Shown here: piece after piece, positions 27,633 through 34,410 of the stretch
Layout: each line of letters starts with the position of its first letter
Numbering within the stretch: position 1 is the stretch's first letter
Source of the DNA: Mycobacterium sp.
GTDB lineage: Bacteria > Actinomycetota > Actinomycetes > Mycobacteriales > Mycobacteriaceae
Direction of reading: 5' to 3'
Assembly (NCBI RefSeq): GCF_008709575.1
Contig: NZ_VYIK01000044.1
Location: 1 to 34,410, forward strand
DNA: 34,410 bases
Notes under the pieces: model-generated
The model's database searches: none
The model's input: the letters and a program-made list of their open reading frames with translations, nothing else
What the model was told of the DNA's origin: nothing
Position numbers and translations under genes: made by a program

Positions 27633-28547
27633 ATGGACAAGGGCGACCTTGCGGTGCTGCTCGCGCTGTGCGCTGCCCTGGCGTCCGCGCTCGGCAATGT
27701 GGCGCGGCAACGGTCGGCACAGACGATCACCGACGAACCGGTCGGCTATGTCAAGCTCTTCGGGTTGTCGGTGCGTGACTACCGGTGGCAGCTGGGTGCG
27801 CTGGCGGCGATCGTGAACTACGTGTTGCAGGCTGCGGCGCTGAGCATGGGTTCGGTGATCGTGGTCACTGGGTTGCAGGTGACGGCACTGCTGTTTGCGC
27901 TGCCGATCTACGCGCGGCTGAACCGCCAGCGGGTAAGCGGGCGGGAGTGGATCTGGGCGGCGCTCCTGGCCGGTGCGCTGGGCGTGATCCTTACCGTCGG
28001 CGAGCCCTCGGCGGGGCACTGGCGGGCGTCACTGCAAACCTGGATCGTCGTAGCCGTCACGATGGGTCCGTTGTCGGCGGTATGCCTGCTGGGAGCGCGG
28101 TTCTGGGCGGGTCGCGCGCTGTCTGCGGTGCTGCTGGCGTTGGTGTCGGGCTCATCGCTGGCGTTGTTCGCGGTGCTGGCCAAGGGCGTCGTCGACGTGC
28201 TCGGCCGGGATGCGGGCGCGGTATGGCGAACCCCGGAGTTGTACGCGTGTGTGCTGGCCGCCCTGGCCGGCATGGTGTTCCAGCAGTCGGCATATCGGGC
28301 CGGTTCGCTGACGGCGGCCATGCCGACGATGATCGTGGCCAAGCCCGTAGTGGGTTCGCTGTTGGGTGTTCTGGTGCTCGGTGAGACCGTGCGTGCCGGC
28401 GACGAGACGGATTTCGCACTGCTCGCGGCGGCAGTGGTGATGGTCGTCGCGACTGCGGCGCTGGCCCGCGGTGAGGCCGCTGCAGCACAGGGCCCGGCCC
28501 GGGAGGCGGCTGCCACCGGTGCGCGGACGGTGTCGACGAGACGCTAG
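27633..28547 (+). CDS. DMT-superfamily membrane protein (Rv2729c-like)
   Basis: A 304-residue integral membrane protein with about nine to ten hydrophobic segments, of the drug/metabolite-transporter or EamA-like type. M. tuberculosis Rv2729c is about 301 residues and lies in the same place. Recognisable blocks are DKGDLAVLLALCAALASALG, GSVIVVTGLQVTALLFALP and SLTAAMPTMIVAKPVVGSL. The substrate is unknown. ATG at 27633 is chosen, with GGTGAGGAG upstream; the longer frame from 27573 would include the leader. The stop (TAG at 28545) forms part of the -10 of the next gene. Confidence 0.83.
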   Translation: MDKGDLAVLLALCAALASALGNVARQRSAQTITDEPVGYVKLFGLSVRDYRWQLGALAAIVNYVLQAAALSMGSVIVVTGLQVTALLFALPIYARLNRQRVSGREWIWAALLAGALGVILTVGEPSAGHWRASLQTWIVVAVTMGPLSAVCLLGARFWAGRALSAVLLALVSGSSLALFAVLAKGVVDVLGRDAGAVWRTPELYACVLAALAGMVFQQSAYRAGSLTAAMPTMIVAKPVVGSLLGVLVLGETVRAGDETDFALLAAAVVMVVATAALARGEAAAAQGPAREAAATGARTVSTRR

Positions 28548-28550
28548 TTT
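28545..28550 (+). promoter_or_regulatory. -10 hexamer for the Rv2728c-like gene
   Basis: TAGTTT, starting with the DMT stop codon, ends 6 bases before GTG 28557. Confidence 0.4.
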
Positions 28551-28556
28551 GGTGGC

Positions 28557-29243
28557 GTGGTGGGCGCCGTCGCGATCGTTCCCTCCGCACCGGTGCTGGT
28601 TCCCGAACTCGCCGGCGCTGCTGCTGCCGAGGTTCGCGACGTGCGGGCCGCAGTGATCGCGGCAGCGGCCGCGCTGCCGCCGCGCTGGATCGCGGTGGGC
28701 GTGGGCCCAGCCGATGCCGTGATCGGCCCGCAGAGCGTCGGCACGTTCGCCGGATTCGGCGCCGACGTGCGGGTGCGCTTGTCGCCCGGCGATGTCGCCG
28801 ACCCGGCGGAGTTGCCCCTGTGTGCATTGTTCACCGGCTGGTTGCGGGCCCAGGCCCGGCCCGAGGCCGTCGCCGAGACCCGGGTGCACGTCGCTGACCT
28901 CGACGCTGCCACGGCGATGGCCCGCGGGCGACGGTTGCGGGCCGAGGTCGAGCGCGCGGCTGATCCGGTCGGGGTGCTGGTGGTCGCCGACGGCGTGACC
29001 ACACTGACCCCTGCCGCGCCCGGCGGCCACCGCCCCGGTGACGTCGCGGTCCAGCGTGCTCTCGACGATGCGCTGGCTACCGGCGATGTCACCGCTCTGG
29101 CGGAGCTGCCCGACCAGGTGGTCGGGCGGGCGGCATTGCGGGTGCTGGCCGGTTTGGCCGAGCCGGCACCGCGATCGGCTAAAGAGCTCTACCGCGGAGC
29201 ACCCTACGGGGTGGGCTACTTCGCCGGTATCTGGCAGCTGTGA
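28557..29243 (+). CDS. Conserved protein, extradiol-dioxygenase-like fold (Rv2728c-like)
   Basis: A 228-residue cytosolic protein, matching M. tuberculosis Rv2728c (about 231) in length and place. The start [19 protein letters not shown], the [13 protein letters not shown] segment, [16 protein letters not shown] and the end [12 protein letters not shown] are conserved in actinobacteria. I recall relation to the class III extradiol dioxygenase fold, but I see no metal-ligand set that would prove activity. It overlaps miaA by GTGA, so it is translated with the tRNA-modification and dapF genes. Confidence 0.8.
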   Translation: MVGAVAIVPSAPVLVPELAGAAAAEVRDVRAAVIAAAAALPPRWIAVGVGPADAVIGPQSVGTFAGFGADVRVRLSPGDVADPAELPLCALFTGWLRAQARPEAVAETRVHVADLDAATAMARGRRLRAEVERAADPVGVLVVADGVTTLTPAAPGGHRPGDVAVQRALDDALATGDVTALAELPDQVVGRAALRVLAGLAEPAPRSAKELYRGAPYGVGYFAGIWQL

Positions 29244-30145
29244 GGCCGCTGGCGATCGTCGGCCCGACCGGGACCGGCAAGTCGGATCTGGCGCTGCAGG
29301 TCGCCGAGCGGCTGGGTGGCGAGATCGTGAACGCCGACGCGATGCAGTTCTATCGCGGCATGGACATCGGCACCGCCAAGCTGCCGCTGTCTGCGCGACG
29401 CGGCATCCCGCACCACCAACTCGACGTCCTCGACGTCACCGAAACCGCGACCGTCGCCCGCTACCAGCGGGAGGCCGCCGCCGATGTCGAGGCGATCGCG
29501 GCCCGCGGGGCCGTGCCGGTGATCGTGGGCGGGTCGATGCTCTACATCCAGTCGCTGATCGACGGCTGGGCCTTCCCGGCGACAGACCCGGCGGTGCGGG
29601 CCCGTTGGGAGCAGCGACTGATCGAGGTCGGGGTGGCCGCGCTGCACACCGAGCTGGCTGCCCGTGATCCGGCCGCCGCGGCGTCGATCCTGCCCACCGA
29701 CGCTCGGCGCATCGTGCGGGCACTGGAGGTGGTCGACCTCACTGGGAAACCGTTCGCCGCGTCGTCACCGCCGATCGGCCCACCCCGCTGGGACACGGTG
29801 ATAGTCGGACTGGACTGCGCCACCGAGCGCCTCGACGAGCGACTGGCCAAGCGGACCGACGCGATGTTCGCGCACGGTCTGGTCGACGAGGTCACCCGGC
29901 TGCTCGGCCGGGGATTGCGGGCGGGTCTCACCGCATCGCGGGCGCTGGGTTACGCCCAGGTGATCGCCGACCTCGACGCGGGCGGAACCGGTCACGCGGC
30001 TCGGGATCCGACGCTGATCGGCACCCGCCGCTACGTGCGACGGCAGCGGTCGTGGTTTCGCCGCGATCACCGGATTCACTGGCTTGACGCCACCCGCGAC
30101 GGCATCGCAGACCAGGCGTTGCGGGCCTGGCGGCACGTATCCTGA
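29240..30145 (+). CDS. miaA: tRNA dimethylallyltransferase MiaA
   Basis: Transfers the dimethylallyl group to adenosine 37 of tRNAs reading U-initial codons. MiaB then methylthiolates the product. The 301-residue protein has the P-loop GPTGTGKS (8-15), the [17 protein letters not shown] block (residues 56-72), [13 protein letters not shown] and ALGYAQV near residue 232. GTG at 29240 overlaps the preceding stop. The start of dapF lies about 60 bp downstream in what is probably a single operon with hflX. Confidence 0.95.
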   Translation: MRPLAIVGPTGTGKSDLALQVAERLGGEIVNADAMQFYRGMDIGTAKLPLSARRGIPHHQLDVLDVTETATVARYQREAAADVEAIAARGAVPVIVGGSMLYIQSLIDGWAFPATDPAVRARWEQRLIEVGVAALHTELAARDPAAAASILPTDARRIVRALEVVDLTGKPFAASSPPIGPPRWDTVIVGLDCATERLDERLAKRTDAMFAHGLVDEVTRLLGRGLRAGLTASRALGYAQVIADLDAGGTGHAARDPTLIGTRRYVRRQRSWFRRDHRIHWLDATRDGIADQALRAWRHVS

Positions 30146-30205
30146 ACTGGTGGTCCCCGCCGATGACAACGATGACGACGCAGCCGGGATCGAGGAGTGG
30201 CGGGC

Positions 30206-31078
30206 ATGATCTTCGTCAAGGGCCACGGCACCGAAAACGATTTCCTGCTGCTGCCCGACCCGGACGCGAGGCTCGCGTTGCCGCCGGCTGCCGTGGCCGC
30301 CCTGTGCGACCGGCGCCGCGGACTGGGCGCCGACGGGCTGTTGCGGGTCACCACCGCCGGCGCGGCGCTGGCGGCCGGGGTGCTGGATCGGCTGCCCGAC
30401 GGCGTTGGCGGCGCCGACTGGTATCTGGACTACCGCAACGCCGACGGGTCGATCGCGCAGATGTGCGGCAACGGGGTGCGGGTGTTCGCTCACTACCTGC
30501 GAGCCAGCGGTCTGGAGTCGCGTGATGAGTTCGTGGTCGGGTCGCTGGCCGGTCCGCGGCCGGTCGTCGTGCACGGCGTCGACGCCACCTGCGCTGATGT
30601 CACCGTCGACATGGGCAAAGCAAACCGGCTGGGCGCCGGGACCGCCGTGGTCAGCGGCCGGTGTTTCGATGGTGTCGCCGTGGACGTCGGCAACCCGCAC
30701 CTGGCCTGCCTGGACCCTGCACTGAGCGTCGAAGAGCTTGCCGCGCTAGATGTTTCGGCTCCCGTCACCGTCGATACCTCGCAATTTCCCGACGGGGTCA
30801 ATGTCGAAGTTCTCACCGCGCCGGCCGACGGGGCGGTCACGATGCGGGTGCATGAGCGCGGGGTCGGCGAAACCCGGTCCTGCGGCACCGGTGCCGTCGC
30901 CGCGGCGCTGGCCGCACTGACGTGCACCGGCGCGGCCACCGGCACCCTGGCCGTTCGGGTGCCCGGCGGCGAGGTCGTCGTCACCATCACCGAGGCCACC
31001 AGCTTCCTGCGCGGACCGTCGGTGCTGGTGGCTCGCGGTGAGCTCAGCGAGGAATGGTGGCGCACCCAGCCGTGTTAA
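30206..31078 (+). CDS. dapF: Diaminopimelate epimerase
   Basis: Converts LL-diaminopimelate to the meso form for peptidoglycan and lysine, completing the pathway that dapA opens at 7.6 kb. The 290-residue product is close to M. tuberculosis DapF (289). The two catalytic cysteines are Cys87 in AQMCGNGVR and Cys226 in TRSCGTGA, with [14 protein letters not shown] start and GNPHLACLD between. ATG at 30206 is chosen: GAGGAG lies 8 bases upstream. The ATG at 30197, three codons earlier, is a weaker choice. The end almost meets the hflX start. Confidence 0.95.
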   Translation: MIFVKGHGTENDFLLLPDPDARLALPPAAVAALCDRRRGLGADGLLRVTTAGAALAAGVLDRLPDGVGGADWYLDYRNADGSIAQMCGNGVRVFAHYLRASGLESRDEFVVGSLAGPRPVVVHGVDATCADVTVDMGKANRLGAGTAVVSGRCFDGVAVDVGNPHLACLDPALSVEELAALDVSAPVTVDTSQFPDGVNVEVLTAPADGAVTMRVHERGVGETRSCGTGAVAAALAALTCTGAATGTLAVRVPGGEVVVTITEATSFLRGPSVLVARGELSEEWWRTQPC

Positions 31079-31088
31079 TGAGTTGCTG

Positions 31089-32540
31089 ATGAGTTATCCC
31101 GAATCTGTTGACCAATTGACGCCCAGTACAGGCGAACTCGCACTCGAGGACCGCTCGGCGCTGCGCCGCGTCGCCGGGCTGTCCACCGAACTTGCCGACG
31201 TCTCCGAGGTCGAGTACCGACAGCTGCGCCTGGAGCGAGTGGTGCTGGTGGGGGTGTGGACCGACGGCAGCGCCGCCGACGCCGAGGCCAGCCTGGCAGA
31301 GTTGGCCGCACTGGCGCACACCGCCGGCTCGCAGGTCCTCGACGGGCTGATCCAGCGCCGCGACAAGCCCGACCCGTCGACCTACATCGGCTCCGGCAAG
31401 GCAGCCGAGCTGCGCGAGGTGGTGGTGGCCGCCGGCGCCGACACCGTCATCTGCGACGGCGAGCTCTCGCCGGCGCAGCTGACCGCGCTGGAGAAGGCCG
31501 TGGGGGTCAAGGTCGTCGACCGCACCGCGCTGATCCTGGACATCTTCGCCCAGCACGCCACCAGCGCCGAAGGCAAGGCCCAGGTGTCGCTGGCGCAGAT
31601 GGAGTACATGCTGCCGCGGCTGCGCGGCTGGGGTGAGTCGATGTCGCGGCAGGCCGGTGGCCGCGCCGGCGGCAGCACCGGGGGAGTGGGGTTGCGCGGA
31701 CCCGGTGAGACCAAGATCGAGACCGACCGTCGGCGCATCCGCGAGCGGATGGTCAGACTGCGCCGCGACATCAAGGCCATGAAGCAGGTCCGTGACACCC
31801 AGCGCAGCCGCCGGCTGGCCAGCGACGTGCCCTCGATCGCGATCGTCGGCTACACCAACTCCGGTAAGTCCAGCCTGCTCAACGCGCTCACCGGGGCCGG
31901 GGTCCTGGTGCAGGACGCGCTGTTCGCCACCCTGGAGCCGACCACCCGTCGGGGGCGGTTTGACGACGGCCGCCCGTTCGTCGTCAGTGACACCGTCGGC
32001 TTCGTGCGGCACCTGCCCACCCAGCTGGTGGAGGCGTTCCGCTCGACGCTGGAGGAGGTCGTCGACGCCGACGTGCTGGTGCACGTCGTTGACGGCTCCG
32101 ACGTCAACCCGCTGGCCCAGATCAGCGCGGTACGCCAGGTGATTTCCGAGGTCTTCGCCGACCACCGGGCCGACCGTCACCGCGATCCGCCGCCCGAGCT
32201 GCTGGTGGTCAACAAGGTCGACGCCGCCGGCGGTTTAGCGCTGGCCAAGCTGCGCCGCGCCTTGCCCGGGGCGGTGTTCGTCTCGGCGGCCACCGGCGAC
32301 GGCGTCGACGTGCTGCGCCGGCGGATGGCCGAGCTGGCCGGCCCGGCCGACACCGCCGTGGACGTGCTGATTCCTTACAACCGCGGCGACCTGCTGGCCC
32401 GGCTGCATGCCCACGGACGGTTGCTGCACGCCGAGCACACCGGCGACGGCACCAGGGTCAGGGCGCGGGTTCCGGTGGCCTTGGCGGCGCGCCTGCGCGA
32501 GTTCTCAACCGACGTCGCGCACCCGGCTTCGTCCGACTAG
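31089..32540 (+). CDS. hflX: GTPase HflX
   Basis: Ribosome-binding GTPase that splits stalled or damaged 70S ribosomes. The 483-residue product has the N-terminal HflX domain (STYIGSGKAAELREVV, CDGELSPAQL, VVDRTALILDIFA), the glycine-rich linker (GGRAGGSTGGVGLRGPGETK), and the G domain with P-loop GYTNSGKSS (254-262), DTVGF and NKVD. The family C-terminal domain ends the protein. ATG at 31089 is chosen (MSYP aligns with the M. tuberculosis MTYP start). GTG at 31074 overlaps dapF. In M. tuberculosis fadE20 follows; here synteny stops. Confidence 0.95.
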   Translation: MSYPESVDQLTPSTGELALEDRSALRRVAGLSTELADVSEVEYRQLRLERVVLVGVWTDGSAADAEASLAELAALAHTAGSQVLDGLIQRRDKPDPSTYIGSGKAAELREVVVAAGADTVICDGELSPAQLTALEKAVGVKVVDRTALILDIFAQHATSAEGKAQVSLAQMEYMLPRLRGWGESMSRQAGGRAGGSTGGVGLRGPGETKIETDRRRIRERMVRLRRDIKAMKQVRDTQRSRRLASDVPSIAIVGYTNSGKSSLLNALTGAGVLVQDALFATLEPTTRRGRFDDGRPFVVSDTVGFVRHLPTQLVEAFRSTLEEVVDADVLVHVVDGSDVNPLAQISAVRQVISEVFADHRADRHRDPPPELLVVNKVDAAGGLALAKLRRALPGAVFVSAATGDGVDVLRRRMAELAGPADTAVDVLIPYNRGDLLARLHAHGRLLHAEHTGDGTRVRARVPVALAARLREFSTDVAHPASSD

Positions 32541-32546
32541 GTCCCG

Positions 32547-33122
32547 TCAGGCACACAGCGCATCGATCTGCCCGATCTCGTTGTCGAGGTCGCGCCGCAA
32601 CGGGTCCAGGGAGAAGTTGGTGGCACCCGAGAGATAACCTATAGCGAGGTCCTCCAACGTGTTGGCCATCGACGCGACGGCGTTCGATAGCTCGGCCGGC
32701 GTGGCAGGTGCCGCAGCGAGACGCTGTCGCAGATACTCGCCGCCCCCCATCAGCGCCAAGCGGGCGTTTGCCGCCACCGCAAGTTGGCCGACGGGGTCGT
32801 TCGGGTTCGGGTTGGCCATGTGGGTGTTGCTGACGACGCCTTCGTGTACCGAGGTGTAGGCGGTGCACATGCTCTTCTTGGCTTCAGCGGCCTGCTGGTC
32901 GGAGAAGCGTGGCGTGGCCGAATGTGTCGGCCGGAACCATGCCGCCACGGCCACGCCGACAGCGATCAGCGCAATCACCAGCGTGGTGAGGGTGAGCCAG
33001 GGCGGCTTCCGGTCGGCGGCGCCGGGAAGTTTCAACCGGGATTTGCCGCGGGCGTTCTTCGGCTCACCCTCAGCGGAAAGTTCAGCAGTTGTGGTGTGAG
33101 CGTCACCATCGTTGTCAGCCAT
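32547..33122 (-). CDS. Single-pass membrane protein of unknown function
   Basis: A 191-residue protein with a charged cytosolic N-terminus (about 1-48), one membrane helix (about 50-70, PWLTLTTLVIALIAVGVAVA) and an extracytoplasmic domain. The latter contains FSDQQAAEAKKSMCTAYTSV and ends EIGQIDALCA. The two Cys residues could pair. Similar Ala-rich one-helix proteins are common in mycobacteria. No function is assigned. ATG at 33122 is chosen; the open frame to 33239 adds a basic stretch without family features. The stop is 6 bp from the convergent hflX stop. Confidence 0.75.
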   Translation of the reverse strand: MADNDGDAHTTTAELSAEGEPKNARGKSRLKLPGAADRKPPWLTLTTLVIALIAVGVAVAAWFRPTHSATPRFSDQQAAEAKKSMCTAYTSVHEGVVSNTHMANPNPNDPVGQLAVAANARLALMGGGEYLRQRLAAAPATPAELSNAVASMANTLEDLAIGYLSGATNFSLDPLRRDLDNEIGQIDALCA

Positions 33123-33251
33123 CAGCTGATCGTATCGCCACCTTCGCGATCTTGGTCGGCGAGTCGCTGGGACCGCCGGGTGTGCGCCGACGCTGGTTGG
33201 TGCATCGGTGTCGGCCGGCTCGCCGTCGAGCCTGGTCAAAGCTATCGACTG

Positions 33252-33598
33252 TCAGCTTTGCAGGACCATGCTGCAATGCGATTCGGGTTCCGGTCGGGGT
33301 CGGGTGTAGTCCAGGCCGTTAGGTGTCCAGATGAAGTCGTCGACCCCCAGCTCGAGAAGTCGCGCGTGGATGCGCTGCTCGTAATGCCGCGGAATGTGCA
33401 CGAACCGGGTCGTCGGGAAGCTACGCACCAAAAGCTCGTAGTCGTTGGCCACATGGAGGCGACTGTAACCGCCGGCGCCGCGGTATGCCGTGCGCGTGCA
33501 GGCGCGGATATGGTTCGGCACGCCGACGATGTGGCGAATAGTCATCGCATTGATATGCAGCGAATCTTGCACCAAGTATTGTGTCCAACTTTATTGTG
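33252..33598 (-). pseudogene. Remnant of a family-2 glycosyltransferase
   Basis: The minus-strand frame carries recognisable pieces of a GT2 protein: TIRHIVGVPNHIRACTRTAY, GGYSRLHVANDYELLVRSF, VHIPR, then HYEQRIHARLLELGVDDFIW and DYTRPRPEPESHC. The N-terminal catalytic part is missing: a stop lies just upstream of WTQYLVQDSL at 33598. The join between VHIPR and HYEQ looks like an internal deletion, because full-length relatives have more residues there as I recall. The fragment is therefore decayed and unlikely to act. Confidence 0.6.
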
Positions 33599-33754
33599 TT
33601 TCCACCTTTTCGAAGCTGGCGTAGTCTTCCAGATGCCACGCCCGGTGCACTTTGGGCTAGGTGCGTGGGTCGGTAACACGGCGGGCGGGGTGGGCGGTTT
33701 ATCGGCCGGCGCACGCGATGGTGGTGTCTGCCTGATGATCTCGATGGCGGCGGG

Positions 33755-34250
33755 GTGTTCGAAGTTGAGCGTGTCGAGTGGATAGAAACGGATTCCGCGG
33801 CGGTGAAGCCGCTGGTGGGCGAGATCGTGCGGCGGTTCGATCCGGATCAGGGGTTGTTGTTGCCGCCGTTGTTGGGTGATTGGCTGCCGACTGAGCTCTT
33901 GGCCCGGTTCATCGTCGAGGTCGTTGATGAGCACGTGGCGACCCACCGCCAGTAGCGTCCCGCGGGAGGATTTCCGCCAGCGGATGGCCTGCAAACGCAC
34001 CACGAAGACCGGCCAGAAGGTCTACGCCCACCGACAGGCAATCGTCGAACCAGTATTCGGTGCCACCCTGCACAACGCCAAACATCTACTGCTACGCCGG
34101 TTCGAGCAGGCCCGCGCTGAATGGCTGCTCCTGGCAGCGTGTCACAACCTGCGCAAACTCCACGGCACCCCGGCACCACCGGACTGGCCGGGCTCGCAGT
34201 CAGCTGACCGTCGAGCCACTAGCCCTTCAGTAAGCGTGTCGGCAGGGTAG
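33755..34250 (+). pseudogene. Internally deleted IS1182-type transposase
   Basis: Two pieces of one transposase. The N-terminal piece (33755-33955) has RFDPDQGLLLPPLLGDWLP and ARFIVEVVDEHV, typical of the IS1182 start. The C-terminal piece (from about 33967, a different frame) has CKRTTKTGQKVYAHRQAIVE, PVFGATLHNAKHLLLRRFEQ and EWLLLAACHNLRKLHG, typical of its end. The catalytic middle, about 300 residues, is missing and the frame shifts at the join. The element cannot move on its own. I could not define its terminal inverted repeats. Confidence 0.75.
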
Positions 34251-34258
34251 AAATAGGC

Positions 34259-34319
34259 AAAGGCCTTATCCTGGTTGGGTTTTGCGGTCTTAAGGCAGCC
34301 CAGCAGGATAGGCCTTTGT
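34259..34319. repeat. Hairpin of a probable second mobile element
   Basis: Arms CAAAGGCCTTATCCTG (34259-34274) and CAGGATAGGCCTTTG (34305-34319) pair throughout except for one bulged base; the centre is 30 bases. It sits between the transposase remnant and an open frame that begins one base later. It may be the end of an insertion sequence or a structure controlling that frame. Confidence 0.5.
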
Positions 34320-34320
34320 G

Positions 34321-34410
34321 GTGAAGACTATATCGCATGAGCAGAGCCGGAGGAACATCGCCCGGCGGCGGCGCAAGGTGGCGGCGGGGCACGCGCGGGC
34401 GGGGTGCTGG
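34321..34410 (+). CDS. Possible 5' end of a gene cut by the window edge
   Basis: GTG at 34321 opens a frame that runs to the window end (30 codons, Arg-rich: KTISHEQSRRNIARRRRKVA). It directly follows the hairpin, which suggests a transposase start, but 30 residues are too few to name a family. Confidence 0.3.
   Translation, partial: MKTISHEQSRRNIARRRRKVAAGHARAGCW

Overview
The window is a chromosomal segment of a Mycobacterium. It is GC-rich, and its gene order is recognisably that of the M. tuberculosis block thyA-dfrA ... thyX-dapA-rnj ... ftsK-argA-pgsA3-clgR-pspA ... recA-recX ... miaB ... miaA-dapF-hflX (Rv2764c down to Rv2725c, here in inverted orientation). Protein lengths and motifs fit these orthologues closely. 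The recA gene has no intein and several accessory insertions differ from M. tuberculosis, so this looks like a non-tuberculous species. The species cannot be named from the sequence alone.

Layout. 1-2.35 kb: two overlapping acyl-CoA dehydrogenase genes (a FadE17/FadE18-like pair). 2.38-4.19 kb, minus strand: a dienelactone-hydrolase-like gene followed by an F420-type LLM oxidoreductase. 4.23-5.62 kb: thyA and dfrA, separated by a two-copy, 53-bp MIRU-type tandem repeat whose small ORFs chain the two genes by overlapping stop and start codons. 5.62-6.63 kb: a stretch with no recognisable gene, then a vapBC toxin-antitoxin pair. 6.7-10.2 kb: thyX, dapA, rnj. A very long hairpin separates rnj from a small ABM-domain gene. 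10.7-13.7 kb: ftsK and the convergent argA. 13.7-16.4 kb: pgsA3, then the envelope-stress cluster clgR-pspA-pspM, in which pspM is short and pspN is missing, running straight into the convergent ephG.

16.4-19.8 kb is the most unusual part. It is an inserted metal-handling island, absent at this place in M. tuberculosis as I remember it. It holds a Tat-exported multicopper oxidase gene interrupted by one in-frame amber codon, and a minus-strand operon coding for an unknown tandem alpha/beta-barrel protein, a bacterioferritin-associated ferredoxin (Bfd) and a VIT1/CCC1-type iron/manganese transporter. A 15/19 match to the IdeR/DtxR iron box sits just upstream of a leaderless-type promoter for this operon. 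The parts together suggest iron-repressed control of iron release and storage.

20.1-25.99 kb: a glycosyltransferase (Rv2739c-like), a DUF3046 protein, an AbrB/PIN toxin-antitoxin pair, then recA (LexA box and RecA-NDp promoter both visible), recX, miaB and a membrane protein. 26-32.5 kb: a DUF349 coiled-coil protein, a DMT-type membrane protein, an Rv2728c-like protein, miaA, dapF, hflX. 32.5-34.4 kb: a one-pass membrane protein, then decayed DNA: a glycosyltransferase-2 remnant, an internally deleted IS1182-type transposase, a strong hairpin and the possible start of another gene. This marks a synteny break after hflX.

At least ten genes have a TANNNT -10 hexamer ending 6-7 bases before an ATG/GTG. 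That is the pattern of leaderless mycobacterial transcripts, and it was used here to choose starts. No tRNA, rRNA or CRISPR array was seen.
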